The translations under genes were made by a program, and so were the position numbers. 64,000 bases of DNA from Variovorax sp. EL159 (lineage in GTDB: Bacteria > Pseudomonadota > Gammaproteobacteria > Burkholderiales > Burkholderiaceae_C): assembly GCF_900100965.1 (NCBI RefSeq), contig NZ_FMUJ01000008.1, positions 186,001 through 250,000 on the forward strand, given 5' to 3'. Positions 23,944 to 35,400 of this stretch are shown piece after piece (positions within the stretch are counted from its first letter, which is position 1; every line of letters begins with the position of its first letter). The notes under the pieces are model-generated. The model saw nothing but the letters and a program-made list of their open reading frames with translations. It did not search any database and was not told the origin of the DNA.

Positions 23944-25551
23944 ATGGCCCAGACTGCACTCATCTCCGTCTCCGACAAAACCGGCATCCTTGAATTCGCC
24001 CAGGCGCTGCACGCGCTGGGCATCAAGCTGCTGTCCACCGGCGGCACCGCCAAGCTGCTGGCCGACGCCGGTCTGCCCGTGACCGAAGTCGCCGACCACA
24101 CCGGCTTTCCTGAAATGCTCGATGGCCGCGTGAAGACGCTGCACCCGAAGATCCACGGCGGCCTGCTCGCGCGCCGCGACCTGCCCGCGCACGTGGCAGC
24201 CATCAAGGAACATGGCATCGACACCATCGACCTGCTGATCGTCAATCTCTATCCGTTCGAAGCGACCGTGGCCAAGCCCGGCTGCACGCTCGAAGACGCG
24301 ATCGAGAACATCGACATCGGCGGCCCGGCCATGGTGCGCAGCGCGGCCAAGAACTGGAAAGACGTGGGCGTGCTGACCGACGCCTCGCAATACGCCGTGG
24401 CGCTCGCCGAGCTGAAGGCCGACGGCAAGCTCAGCGACAAGACCAAGTTCGCGTTCTCGGTGGCCGCGTTCAACCGCATCGCCGACTACGACGGCGCCAT
24501 CAGCGACTACCTCTCGGCCATCGACTTCGACGCCAGCATCGGCCAGCCCGCGCCCAAGCGCTCGCTGTTCCCCGCGCAAAGCAACGGCCGCTTCGTGAAG
24601 GTGCAGGACCTGCGCTACGGCGAGAACCCGCACCAGCAGGCCGCGTTCTATCGCGACCTGCATCCGGCCCCCGGCTCGCTGGTGTCGGCCAAGCAGCTGC
24701 AGGGCAAGGAGCTGAGCTACAACAACATCGCCGATGCCGATGCGGCATGGGAATGCGTGAAGAGCTTCGATGTGCCGGCCTGCGTGATCGTGAAGCACGC
24801 CAACCCCTGCGGCGTGGCCATCGGCAAGGATGCGGCCGAAGCCTACGGCAAGGCCTTCAAGACCGACCCGACCTCGGCCTTCGGCGGCATCATCGCCTTC
24901 AACCGCCCGGTCGACGGCGCGACCGCGCAAGAGATCGCCAAGCAGTTCGTCGAAGTGCTGATGGCACCGGGCTACACGCCCGAAGCGCTCGAAGTGTTCC
25001 AGGCCACCAAGGCCAAGCTCAATGTGCGCGTGCTCGAGATCTCACTGCCCAAGGGCGGTACGACCGACTGGGACAACGGCCGCAATGCGATGGACGTCAA
25101 GCGCGTCGGCTCCGGCCTGCTGATCCAGACCGCCGACAACCACGAGCTCGCGGCCAGCGACCTCAAGGTGGTCAGCAAGAAGCAACCCACGCCGCAACAG
25201 CTGCAAGACCTGCTGTTCGCATGGAAGGTCGCGAAGTACGTGAAGAGCAACGCCATCGTGTTCTGCGCCGATGGCATGACGATGGGCGTGGGCGCGGGCC
25301 AGATGAGCCGCCTCGATTCGGCGCGCATTGCGAGCATCAAGGCAGAGCACGCGGGCCTGTCGCTGAAGAACACCGCGGTGGCGAGCGACGCCTTCTTCCC
25401 GTTCCGCGACGGCCTTGATGTGGTGGTCGATGCGGGCGCGAGCTGTGTCATCCAGCCGGGTGGCTCGATGCGCGATCAGGAAGTGATCGATGCAGCCGAC
25501 GAGCGCGGCGTGGTGATGGTGCTGTCGGGCGTGCGCCACTTCCGGCACTGA
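23944..25551 (+). CDS. purH: Bifunctional AICAR transformylase / IMP cyclohydrolase
   Basis: 535 aa. N-terminal MGS-like IMP cyclohydrolase domain (1-200: ISVSDKTGILEFAQAL, LLSTGGTAKLL, GRVKTLHPKIHGGLL). C-terminal AICAR transformylase domain (200-535: LRYGENPHQQAAF, VKHANPCGVAIG with the catalytic Lys-His, FRDGLDVVVDAG). Catalyses the last two steps of IMP synthesis using 10-formyl-tetrahydrofolate. Length equals the family norm. It ends just before a dispersed-repeat copy. Confidence 0.97.
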   Translation: MAQTALISVSDKTGILEFAQALHALGIKLLSTGGTAKLLADAGLPVTEVADHTGFPEMLDGRVKTLHPKIHGGLLARRDLPAHVAAIKEHGIDTIDLLIVNLYPFEATVAKPGCTLEDAIENIDIGGPAMVRSAAKNWKDVGVLTDASQYAVALAELKADGKLSDKTKFAFSVAAFNRIADYDGAISDYLSAIDFDASIGQPAPKRSLFPAQSNGRFVKVQDLRYGENPHQQAAFYRDLHPAPGSLVSAKQLQGKELSYNNIADADAAWECVKSFDVPACVIVKHANPCGVAIGKDAAEAYGKAFKTDPTSAFGGIIAFNRPVDGATAQEIAKQFVEVLMAPGYTPEALEVFQATKAKLNVRVLEISLPKGGTTDWDNGRNAMDVKRVGSGLLIQTADNHELAASDLKVVSKKQPTPQQLQDLLFAWKVAKYVKSNAIVFCADGMTMGVGAGQMSRLDSARIASIKAEHAGLSLKNTAVASDAFFPFRDGLDVVVDAGASCVIQPGGSMRDQEVIDAADERGVVMVLSGVRHFRH

Positions 25552-25555
25552 GATT

Positions 25556-25653
25556 GCCCCTTGGGGCTTCGCGCACTTCGTGTCGCGCGGCTCCTTCCCC
25601 CTGTCGGGGGCAACACCAGCGGTCCGGCAAAGCCGGTTCCGCGGTGTTCCTGG
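25556..25653 (+). repeat. Dispersed intergenic repeat, copy 4
   Basis: GGGGCTTCGCGCACTTCGTG, TCGCG, a CCCCCTGTCGGGGG hairpin, CAACACCAGCGGTCCGGC, AAAGCCGGTTCCGCGGTGTT, CCTGG. It begins 5 bp after the purH stop and fills the convergent gap with the PagP-like gene, so it may serve as the terminator. Confidence 0.9.
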
Positions 25654-25663
25654 CGCTGCCTGC

Positions 25664-26149
25664 CTACTCGTGGTTGCCGAACCGGTACTTCACCTGGAAG
25701 GTGAGCGCGCCGTAGAGGCGGTTCTTGATCGTCGGCACGTACGCGATGTTCAGGCCCCAGTTCTTGCCTTCGATGGCCGCCGTCGGAATGATGGCGGGGA
25801 ACCAGTTGCCGTTGCGGTAGTTCGGGTAGCCGTCGAAGCCGCCCACCACCGCGCCGAACTTCACGCCGTAGAACTCGAAGGGCAGCACATACAAGCCGAC
25901 GTACTTCGATTGCCGGCGGTCGCTGTTGTGGAAGGTGCCGGCCGTGATGCGGTAGGTGTCGCTCAGCGGGTACTCGAAGCCCAGCCCCGGGTTGACGTTT
26001 TCCAGGCCCTTGCCGCTGTCGAAGTGCGCCGAATAGAAGCCCGGATTGACCCAGATGTTCTTCGGGTCGAAGGACTGCGCAACTGCCAGGCCGGGTAAGA
26101 GAAGAGCAAGGAGAGCACTCGACACCGGCAGCATGCGCAGGGGATTCAT
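25664..26149 (-). CDS. Small outer-membrane beta-barrel protein, PagP-like pattern
   Basis: 161 aa, ATG at 26149. Signal peptide ends in LAVA-QSFD. The mature part is alternating beta-strand sequence rich in Tyr, Phe and Gly, and ends in Phe after KYRFGNHE-type residues, as 8-strand barrels do. The C-terminal half (NGNWFPAIIPTAAIEGKNWG and LNIAYVPT) recalls the Y-I-P-L-P strand and T-Y-I-P strand of PagP, and an early HFDSGKG could supply a His. I do not see the full PagP active site, so lipid A palmitoylation is only a guess. It starts 6 bp after the hemL stop, thus probably in the thiD-hemL operon. Confidence 0.5.
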   Translation of the reverse strand: MNPLRMLPVSSALLALLLPGLAVAQSFDPKNIWVNPGFYSAHFDSGKGLENVNPGLGFEYPLSDTYRITAGTFHNSDRRQSKYVGLYVLPFEFYGVKFGAVVGGFDGYPNYRNGNWFPAIIPTAAIEGKNWGLNIAYVPTIKNRLYGALTFQVKYRFGNHE

Positions 26150-26155
26150 GGTGGG

Positions 26156-27435
<1,280 letters not shown>

Positions 27436-27436
<1 letters not shown>

Positions 27437-28398
27437 CAGTGTCGGGTGTCGTGAGGGGGGAGGGCGAAGTCGGGCGCGGCGTCCGGGTCTTCATCGTCTT
27501 CGTCGTCCTCGGGCTCGGCCCAGAACAGGCGGTCGGGCAGCACGTGGCCCATGCCGGGGCGAAAGCCCGCATCGAGGCAACGGTCCATGTAGGCCAGGGC
27601 TTCGGTGGTCGCGGCCACGAGGTCGGTGCCGCTCGCGAGCAGCGCGGCCAGGGCGGCCGACAGGGTGTCGCCGGCACCGGCGAACACGGCTTCGAGCCGC
27701 TCGTACTTCTCGCTGGTGAGCACCGACTGCGGCGAGGCCAGCACGTTGTCGATGAACTGGTCGGGCAGCACCATGCCGGTCACCAGCGTGTAGGGCACGC
27801 CGAACTCGCCGGCGGCCTTGGCGATGTCGCGCGCGCCGGGCGGGCGCTCGCCGCTCCAGTCGGGAAGCAGCCAGCGCCACAGGGTGCTGTGGTTGCCAAC
27901 CAACACCGTCGTCTGAGGCAGGACCAGTTCGCGGAAGGCGTCGAGGTAGCCCTCGATCAGGTTTTCGTCCCACCACGACAGGTTGGGCATGTAGGCCACC
28001 AGCGGCACCTCGGGGTAGTCGGAGGCGGTCTCGGCGATGGTGCTCAGGGCTTCGGGGGTACCCACAAAGCCCACCTTGATCAACTGGACTTCGACGTCTT
28101 CCAGGATGGAGCGCGCCTGCTCGGCGATGGCCTCCTCGTCGAAGGCGAAATGATCGAACACCTCGGCGGTGTCGCGGGCATAGGCCCCCGTGACCACGGG
28201 CAGAACGTGTGCGCCCACCGACGCCATGGCCAGGGCGTCGGCACCCAGGCCCCCGGCCCCGCTCGGGTCGCTGGCATTGAACACCAGCACGCAGGGGGGA
28301 TTCAGGTCGCGCTCGGCCACCTCCTCGTCGTCTGGCGAGGGGTCGTTAAGATCGCCCGGTTTGCGAGCGTTACCTGCTGGAAGTAAGTAGATGGTCAT
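27436..28398 (-). CDS. thiD: Hydroxymethylpyrimidine/phosphomethylpyrimidine kinase
   Basis: 320 aa, ATG at 28398. An acidic leader of about 30 residues precedes the PfkB/ThiD core (VLVFNASDPSGAGGLGADAL, VVTGAYARDTAEV, FAGAGDTLSAALAALLAS with the anion-hole Asp). An acidic Asp/Glu-rich tail follows residue 290. Makes HMP pyrophosphate for thiamine. The Asp-rich ends and the SWWDENLIEGYLDAFRE insert differ from compact E. coli ThiD, so this branch may have a shifted substrate. First gene of the minus-strand thiD-hemL-barrel group. Confidence 0.85.
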
Positions 28399-28509
28399 AC
28401 GCCGGGCGGAATCCCCTGGATGGTGGCATAGGCGCGACGTTTACGGTCGGCCAGTGAGATACGCATAGATACACTCGTTGCATTTAATGAACAAGGACTT
28501 TAAGCTCCG

Positions 28510-28680
28510 ATGAATACGAAAACTTGGATGTGCCTGATTTGTGGGTGGATCTATGACGAAGCGGTTGGTGTACCGGAAGACGGCATCGCGGCAGGCACGG
28601 CCTGGGCCGATGTGCCGATGAACTGGACCTGTCCTGAGTGCGGTGCGCGCAAGGAAGACTTCGAAATGGTTGAAATCTGA
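28510..28680 (+). CDS. rubA: Rubredoxin
   Basis: 56 aa, ATG at 28510 with AAGGAC upstream. Two CxxC knuckles (MCLICGWIYDE and WTCPECGARKEDFEM) bind one iron. Short one-electron carrier; known partners are rubredoxin reductases, alkane hydroxylases and oxygen or peroxide reductases, and no such partner is encoded beside it. It is divergent from thiD across a 111-bp gap and precedes pilG by 84 bp, the conserved order in many betaproteobacteria. Confidence 0.95.
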   Translation: MNTKTWMCLICGWIYDEAVGVPEDGIAAGTAWADVPMNWTCPECGARKEDFEMVEI

Positions 28681-28764
28681 AAGCATGGCATAGATAGAGC
28701 TACGCGGTCTGCGTCGGTGTTCGGCGCGGCGGGCTTCCAAGTCTCATGAGCAGGAGCGTTTGCA

Positions 28765-29163
28765 ATGGGCCCGAATGGATCAGGTTACAAGGTGCTCGTC
28801 ATCGACGACAGCAACACCATCCGGCGCAGTGCCGAGATTTTTCTGAAGCAGGGTGGGCACGAGGTTCTTCTGGCGGAAGACGGCTTCGACGCACTTTCCA
28901 AGGTTAACGACCACAAGCCGCATCTGATTTTCTGCGACATCCTGATGCCGCGTCTCGACGGCTATCAGACCTGCGCCATCATCAAGCGCAATGCCCATTT
29001 TTCCAACGTTCCGGTCGTCATGCTGTCGTCGAAAGACGGTGTATTCGACAAGGCGCGCGGCCGCATGGTCGGCTCCCAGGACTACCTGACCAAGCCTTTC
29101 ACCAAAGACCAACTGCTTCAGGCCGTGGAGCAGTTTGGCATCGTTCAACAGGAAGTGCAGTAA
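28765..29163 (+). CDS. pilG: Twitching motility response regulator PilG
   Basis: 132 aa, start at 28765. Single CheY-like receiver: acidic pair IDDSNTIR, phospho-acceptor Asp58 in FCDILMP, Thr/Ser in VVMLSSKDG and Lys in YLTKPF. No output domain. In the Pil-Chp system PilG is phosphorylated by ChpA and drives type IV pilus extension and cAMP signalling. Stop and the next start overlap (TAATG), so it is co-translated with pilH. Confidence 0.93.
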   Translation: MGPNGSGYKVLVIDDSNTIRRSAEIFLKQGGHEVLLAEDGFDALSKVNDHKPHLIFCDILMPRLDGYQTCAIIKRNAHFSNVPVVMLSSKDGVFDKARGRMVGSQDYLTKPFTKDQLLQAVEQFGIVQQEVQ

Positions 29164-29528
29164 TGCCTATTCGAAAAATCCTCGTCGTCGACGACTCCAA
29201 GACTGAATTGGTGTTCTTGACCGACCTCCTCCAGAAAAACGGCTTTGCCGTCAAGACCGCCGAAAACGCCGACGACGCGATGCGCCGCCTCGAGGAAGAG
29301 CATCCCGACCTGATCCTCATGGACGTCGTGATGCCCGGCCAGAACGGCTTCCAGCTCACGCGCGCCATCGCCCGCGACCCGAAGTACGCGGCGATCCCGA
29401 TCATCCTGTGCACCAGCAAGAACCAGGAAACCGATCGCGTCTGGGGCATGCGCCAGGGGGCGCGCGACTACATCGTCAAGCCGGTCAACGCCGCGGACCT
29501 GATGTCCAAGATCAGCGCGCTGGCCTGA
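29163..29528 (+). CDS. pilH: Twitching motility response regulator PilH
   Basis: 121 aa. Single receiver with acidic pair VVDDSKTE, phospho-acceptor Asp54 in LILMDVVMPGQNG, Thr in IILCTSKNQETD and Lys in YIVKPVNAADL. Known role: counterweight to PilG in the Chp pathway, linked to pilus retraction or acting as a phosphate sink. Overlaps pilG by one base and precedes pilI by 19 bp. Confidence 0.93.
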   Translation: MPIRKILVVDDSKTELVFLTDLLQKNGFAVKTAENADDAMRRLEEEHPDLILMDVVMPGQNGFQLTRAIARDPKYAAIPIILCTSKNQETDRVWGMRQGARDYIVKPVNAADLMSKISALA

Positions 29529-29547
29529 GCGAGAGCCTGCCGAGTCC

Positions 29548-30093
29548 ATGGCGAATCGCGATGCTCTGAGAGCCTTCCAGTCCCGGCTGGCGAGCCGCCT
29601 GCAGGCTGCTCGCACGACCGGCGTGGCCGCGACCTGGCTGGCGGTCGAGGCGGGCGAGGGCAAGTACCTCTTTCCGCTGGGGCATGCCGGCGAAATCTTT
29701 CCCTGGACGCCGCCACAGCCCGTGCCCTACACGGAGCCCTGGTTCCTCGGCGTTGCCAACCTGCGCGGCGGCCTCTATGGCGTGGTGCAGCTGTCGGCGT
29801 TCGCCGCGGGTGCCGCAGGTGCTTCGGGCGGCGCAGCGGCCGCCACCGAGGCGGCGCGCATCCAGTCGCGGCTCGTTGCCTTCAACGAGCTGCTCGAAGT
29901 CAACTGCGCATTGCTGGTCGATCGACTGGCGGGGTTGCGGGGCGCGGAGGCCTTCACGGCTTCCGAGGCTCCGGGCGCAGAAGCACCTGCCTGGCACGGG
30001 CATCTGTACACCGACGCGGCAGGGGAGCGCTGGCAGGAAGTCAACCTGCAGGCGCTTTCGCAGCAACCCCAGTTTTTGAGTATTGGTGCGTAG
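29548..30093 (+). CDS. pilI: CheW-like adaptor PilI
   Basis: 181 aa. CheW domain over most of the length (LAVEAGEGKYLFPLGHAGEIFPWTPP-type strands, WFLGVANLRGGLYGVVQL, and the closing RLAGLRG and LQALSQQPQFLSIG). Couples the PilJ receptor to the ChpA kinase at the cell pole. An Ala/Gly-rich insert (about 90-105) is not typical. Only weak ribosome-site sequence precedes the ATG, which may reflect coupling to pilH. Confidence 0.9.
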   Translation: MANRDALRAFQSRLASRLQAARTTGVAATWLAVEAGEGKYLFPLGHAGEIFPWTPPQPVPYTEPWFLGVANLRGGLYGVVQLSAFAAGAAGASGGAAAATEAARIQSRLVAFNELLEVNCALLVDRLAGLRGAEAFTASEAPGAEAPAWHGHLYTDAAGERWQEVNLQALSQQPQFLSIGA

Positions 30094-30135
30094 TGCTCCG
30101 GCACGCCGTACCGGCAACCACCTGAAGGACCGACC

Positions 30136-32463
30136 GTGAGCTCGATCGCCGACAAGTTCAAGAAATTACTGCCCGTGAGCAACGGGAACGACAAGGCCCG
30201 CGTCGACGGCTCCGGTTCGATATCGCTCGACGATGTCGATACGGTTCAGGTTCCGGACGAAAAAACCGTGCGGCTGGCCAAGAAGGGCGCAAGCGCTTCC
30301 GCCGCCACGTCGCTCGACACCGGCTTCGGCGATGCAGCCCTGCCCGGCGGTGGCGATGCCGCCAACGAGCCGGGCGCCATGGCGCCCGACGCCGCGCCTC
30401 AAGACGCCGGGGGCGGCCGCATCGGCGCGAACCCCGCGCGGCAGCAGCGCATCCTGGCGATCATGCTGGCCGTCGTGGTGTTGCTGCTGCTGCTGGTGGC
30501 CGGTTCCGCCATTCTTCGCGCGGAACGCCTCGCGCAACAGGTGGCAGCCACCGGCCAGTCGCTGATGCAGTCGCAGCGTCTGGCCAAGTCGATCTCGCAG
30601 GCCCTCGTCGGCAGCGCCTCGGCGTTCGTCGAAGTGAAGGACAGCGCCGACGACCTCTCGCGCCGCGTGTCGGGCCTCACCAACGGCGACGATGCCTTGC
30701 GCCTCGAACGCGTGGGCAACCAGTACGACGAGGAGATGAACAAGATCAATCCTCTCGTCGCACGCGCCGACGCCAGCGCCAAGGCCGTGCTGGCCCAGCG
30801 CCAGATCCTGACCCAGGTGGGTGCCGCCTTGCGCGACATCAACCAGCAGTCGTCCACGCTGCTCGAAATGACGGAAACCGTCGCGTCGCTGAAGATGCAG
30901 CAGAACGCCACGCTGCCTGAAATTTCCGCCGCCGGCCAGCTCGTGATGCTGACGCAGCGTATCGGCAAGTCGACCAACGAGTTCTTCACGGTCGAGGGTG
31001 TGAACCCCGACGCCGTGTTCCTGCTCGGCAAGGACTTGAACACCTTCCAGGAAACCACCCGTGGCCTGCTCGACGGCAATGCGCAGCAGCGCTTCCCCGG
31101 TTCGAAAGACCCGCAGACCCGCCAGCAGCTCGAAGCCATCCTGAAGACCTACGAGCAGATGCGCACGCAGGCTTCCGCCATTCTGGGCAACCTGCAAGGT
31201 CTGGTGGCCGCGCGCGAAGCGCAGGCTTCCATCCTGACCGACAGCGAGCCGCTGCGTAAGTCGCTGGGCGACCTGCAAGACAAGCTCTCGGCACGCACCG
31301 GCCTGGGCGCCGGCACCATCGTGCTGCTGTTCGTGCTGTCGCTGGCTGCCCTGGCACTGGCCGGCGCCATCGGTTTCGTGCAGGTGCGCGAAGGCCGCGA
31401 GCGTGCCGCCAACGCCGAACGCGAACGTCTGGCTGCCGAGCAGTCTTCCGAAGAAGCGGGCCGCATCAACAACGCCAACCAGGCCGCCATTCTTCGGCTG
31501 ATGAACGAACTGCAGACAGTGGCCGAAGGCGACCTGACGCAAGAAGCGACCGTGACCGAAGACATCACCGGCGCCATCGCCGACTCGGTGAACTACACGG
31601 TGGAAGAACTGCGACTGCTGGTGGGCAACGTGCAGAACACGGCAACGCGCGTGGCGCAGACGACGTCGCAGGTGGAAAGCACCTCGACCGAACTGCTCGC
31701 CGCCTCGACCGAACAGCTGCGCGAAATTCGCGAAACCGGCCAGTCGGTGCTGACCATGGCCGAGCGAATCAACGGGGTGTCCTCGCAAGCGCAAGAGTCC
31801 GCCACGGTGGCGCGCCAGTCGCTGCAAGCCGCATCGTCGGGTCTGCAGGCCGTGCAGAACGCCATCGGCGGTATGAACTCCATCCGCGACCAGATCCAGG
31901 AAACCTCCAAGCGGATCAAGCGCCTGGGCGAATCGTCGCAAGAGATTGGCGAAATCACCGAGCTGATCTCGGACATTACCGAACAGACGAACGTGCTGGC
32001 TCTTAACGCCGCCATTCAGGCAGCATCCGCCGGTGAAGCCGGCCGAGGCTTCTCGGTGGTGGCGGAAGAAGTGCAGCGCCTTGCTGAACGCTCCGCAGAC
32101 GCCACGCGCCAGATTTCGGCGCTGGTGAAGGCCATTCAGACCGACACGCAAGACGCGGTGGGCGCCATGGAGCGTTCCACGCAGGGTGTGGTCGAAGGGG
32201 CCAAGCTGTCCGACAACGCAGGTACTGCGCTGACCGAGATTGACCGCGTGTCGCGCCGACTCGCTGACCTCATCGAGCAGATTTCGCAGTCCGCCTCCCG
32301 CGAAGCCGATTCGGCCAACGTGGTGGCCGCGAACATCCAGCACATTTTTGCGGTGACGGAGCAGACCGGAGAAGGTACGCGCACCACCGCCCAGCAGGTG
32401 CGCGAACTGTCGCAGATGGCCGAGGAACTGCGCCGCTCGGTCGCCCGTTTCAAGATTGCCTGA
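30136..32463 (+). CDS. pilJ: Methyl-accepting receptor PilJ of the Pil-Chp system
   Basis: 775 aa from a GTG at 30136. A cytoplasmic N-terminal tail of about 110 residues is followed by a first membrane helix (ILAIMLAVVVLLLLLVAGSA), a periplasmic PilJ-type helical domain (about 135-385), a second helix (TIVLLFVLSLAALALAGAIG), HAMP-like linker, and a signalling coiled coil with tip ISDITEQTNVLALNAA and GRGFSVVAEEVQRLAERS. It senses surface contact or pilus state in known systems and controls ChpA via PilI. The long N-terminal tail is longer than that of the P. aeruginosa protein. Confidence 0.95.
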   Translation: MSSIADKFKKLLPVSNGNDKARVDGSGSISLDDVDTVQVPDEKTVRLAKKGASASAATSLDTGFGDAALPGGGDAANEPGAMAPDAAPQDAGGGRIGANPARQQRILAIMLAVVVLLLLLVAGSAILRAERLAQQVAATGQSLMQSQRLAKSISQALVGSASAFVEVKDSADDLSRRVSGLTNGDDALRLERVGNQYDEEMNKINPLVARADASAKAVLAQRQILTQVGAALRDINQQSSTLLEMTETVASLKMQQNATLPEISAAGQLVMLTQRIGKSTNEFFTVEGVNPDAVFLLGKDLNTFQETTRGLLDGNAQQRFPGSKDPQTRQQLEAILKTYEQMRTQASAILGNLQGLVAAREAQASILTDSEPLRKSLGDLQDKLSARTGLGAGTIVLLFVLSLAALALAGAIGFVQVREGRERAANAERERLAAEQSSEEAGRINNANQAAILRLMNELQTVAEGDLTQEATVTEDITGAIADSVNYTVEELRLLVGNVQNTATRVAQTTSQVESTSTELLAASTEQLREIRETGQSVLTMAERINGVSSQAQESATVARQSLQAASSGLQAVQNAIGGMNSIRDQIQETSKRIKRLGESSQEIGEITELISDITEQTNVLALNAAIQAASAGEAGRGFSVVAEEVQRLAERSADATRQISALVKAIQTDTQDAVGAMERSTQGVVEGAKLSDNAGTALTEIDRVSRRLADLIEQISQSASREADSANVVAANIQHIFAVTEQTGEGTRTTAQQVRELSQMAEELRRSVARFKIA

Positions 32464-32491
32464 CAAAAGATAAGAACGGCGAGCAACCAAC

Positions 32492-35400
32492 GTGTCGATT
32501 CAAACCCCTGCCACGGCCCCCCTCGCCGGCAATGTGCCGGCCACCGAAGACCTCGGGCCGCTGGCCTGGGTGCTGGGAGAAATCCAGAAATCCCTCGACG
32601 GTGTGGGCAAGTCGTTGCGGCGCTTCGTGCGCGACGTGGGCTCGGCGGCGGAGCCCGAAAGCGGCCCGCTGCAGATGGCCCGCCAGCAACTGCACCAGGC
32701 CGTCGGTGCGCTGCAGATGGTGGGGCATACCTCGCCGGCGCTGGTGCTCGGTGCCATCGAGTTCGCGGTGCAGGGCTTCATTGCCGATCCGCAGCGCTGC
32801 ACCGACAGCGCAGTCCACAAGATCGAGCGTGCCGGCTTTGCCGTCACCGATTTCCTCAACGCCCTGCTGGCCGGCAAGCCCGTGTCGTCGGTGGCGCTGT
32901 TTCCGCAGTACCGCGACGTGCTGGAACTGGTCGGCAACGAGCGCGTGCACCCGGCCGACCTCTGGAGCACCACCTGGCGCTGGGTCGAGATCAAGCCGGC
33001 CCTCACGCAGGCGGCCGTGGCCTACGACCCGGCCGTGCGTTCGCGGCTCGACCGCGAAGTGCTGCAACTGATCAAGAGCGGCGACGCGCAGGCCGCACGA
33101 CGGCTGCATGCGCTGTGCCTGGGGCTCGGACGCGGTGCGCTGCTGCCCCGCGTGGCCAGCTTCTGGACCCTGGCCGCGGGCTTCTTCGAAGCCCTCGCGC
33201 TGAACCGCATTCCGGCTGACGCCTACGTCAAGCGCGCCGCCACGCGCGTGCTGCTGCAGTACGCCACGCTGGCGCGCGGCGACAGCGTGGTGTCCGACCG
33301 GCTCGGGCAAGACCTGCTGTTCTTCTGCGCGCAGGCCGTGCCCGCCGCGCAAGACGACGCCGCCACGCTGCGCACGGTGCGCAGCGCCTGGGGCATCGCC
33401 GGCGAGCAGTACATCGACTACACCGTCGAGCAGTTCGGCCGCTTCGATCCGCTGGTGCTCGCGCAGGCGCGCAAGCGCATCGAGACCGCCAAGGAAATGT
33501 GGTCGGCGCTCTCGGGCGGCGACATCACCCGCACGCGCCAGGTGGCCGACACCTTCGCGCAGCTGGGCGAGTCGCTGCAGAAGCTGCATCCGCCGAGCCT
33601 GCCGATGGTGCAGGCGCTGACCCATGCGGTCGAAGCGTCCGTGCGTTCCGGCCACGCGCCCGACACCGAGCTCGCGATGGAAGTCGCCACCTCGGTGCTG
33701 TATCTGGAAGCCGCGCTCGAAGACCTCGACCCGAGCGATCCGCAGCTCACCGCCCGCACCCTGCAGCTGGCCGGCCGCATCGAACGCGTGCGCGCGGGCG
33801 GCCATTCCGAGCCGCTCGAGCCGTGGATGGAAGACCTGTATCGCCGCGTGAGCGATCGCCAGACCATGGGCACCGTGGTCGACGAGCTGCGCAGCCACCT
33901 GAGCGAACTTGAAAAGTCGCTCGACCAGTACTTCCGCCGCCCCGCCGAAAAGGGCCTGCTGCGCACCGTGCCGACGCAACTGATGCAAATGCGCGGCGTG
34001 TTCTCCGTGCTCGGGCTCGACCAGGCCGCGCACACCGTGCAGCGCATGCGCGACGACGTCGAGGCCATGCTGGTCAGCACCTCGCCCGCCGAGGAAATGG
34101 CCGGCTTCGATGCGCTGGGCAACAACCTGGGCGCGCTCGGCTTCCTGATCGACATGCTGGGCTACCAGCCCGCGCTGGCCAAGCGCCTGTTCGTGTTCGA
34201 CGCCGAAGCCGGCGAACTGAAGCCGCTCATGGGCCGCCAGGCCGTCGACAGCGGCGCCGCCGATGGCGCCACGCCGAGCCCGGCGCCGGCGGCCGAGGTC
34301 GTGCTCAGCATCGAGGAAGTCGATGCGCAGATCGCCTCGAAGCTCGCCGCGCTTGCCACGCCCAACCGCAAGGCCAAGCTGTCGCCGATCGAGGAGTTCA
34401 GCCGCAAGACCGAAAGCTGGACCTCGAAGATCACCGGCCCGGGCGCGCTGCACGACACCGAGGTGACCGAGCTCGAAGAAGACGACCTGCAGAACATCTT
34501 CCTGGACGAAGCCCGCGAAGTGGTGCACAACGGCCTGGCCGCCATCACCGAGCTCGGCAGCCATCCCGACGACACCGAAGAACTCACCATCCTGCGCCGC
34601 GCGTTCCACACGCTCAAGGGCAGCTCGCGCATGGTCGGCCTGACCGATTTCGGCGATGCGGCCTGGTCGCTCGAACAGGTGCTCAACACATGGCTGGCCG
34701 ACCAGCGCAACGCCACGCCCGAACTGCTGTCCGGCACCGAAAGAACGCTGCGCGAATTCGGCCAGTGGGTCGAGGCCATCGCGTCGGGCGAGCCGCACTC
34801 GTGGCACGCCGCGCCGTTCAGCCGCGTGGCCCATGCACTGCTGGCCGGCGAGCCGGTGCCCGCGCCGGTGCGCCTGTCCGACCCGGAGGCCCTGGCAGTC
34901 GCCGCGCGCCACATCGCTGCCGAAGTGCCCGCACCCGTCGCCGCGCCAGTGCCGCCGTCGGAACTGCCGGACCTGCCCGACCTGTCGTTCCTCGAAGCGC
35001 CCGCCCCGGCGGCCGCTGCACCCGCAGCCGCCATCGAAACGCTGGCATGGCAGGAGCCCGAGAAGCAGGCCGCGCCAGAGACCGACGACGATTTCGCATC
35101 GACCGACTTCATCGACTTCGAGGCCAAGCAGGTCACCGAGCCCGGTGCCTTGCAGGCGCTGCCCAGCGGCGACGAGTTCGACTTCCTGGCGCCGCCGAAG
35201 ACGGCTGCGCGTGCAGAGCCCGTCGTTGCCCAGCCGGAGCCCGAATCCATTCCGGAACCCGAGCCCGCCATCGAAGCCTCGGTGCCGACCGCCACCGGCC
35301 TGCCCGATCTGGAATGGGTGCCCGAGCCGCTGCCCGTCGAGGCTGGCGAGCCCGAAGTCATCGAAGCTGCACAGCCGCCGCATGAAGAGCTGGTTGCTGA

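Noticed and set aside
30166..32490. A 774-codon minus-strand frame opposite pilJ.
   Set aside because: Same composition shadow; no ribosome site and no family features.
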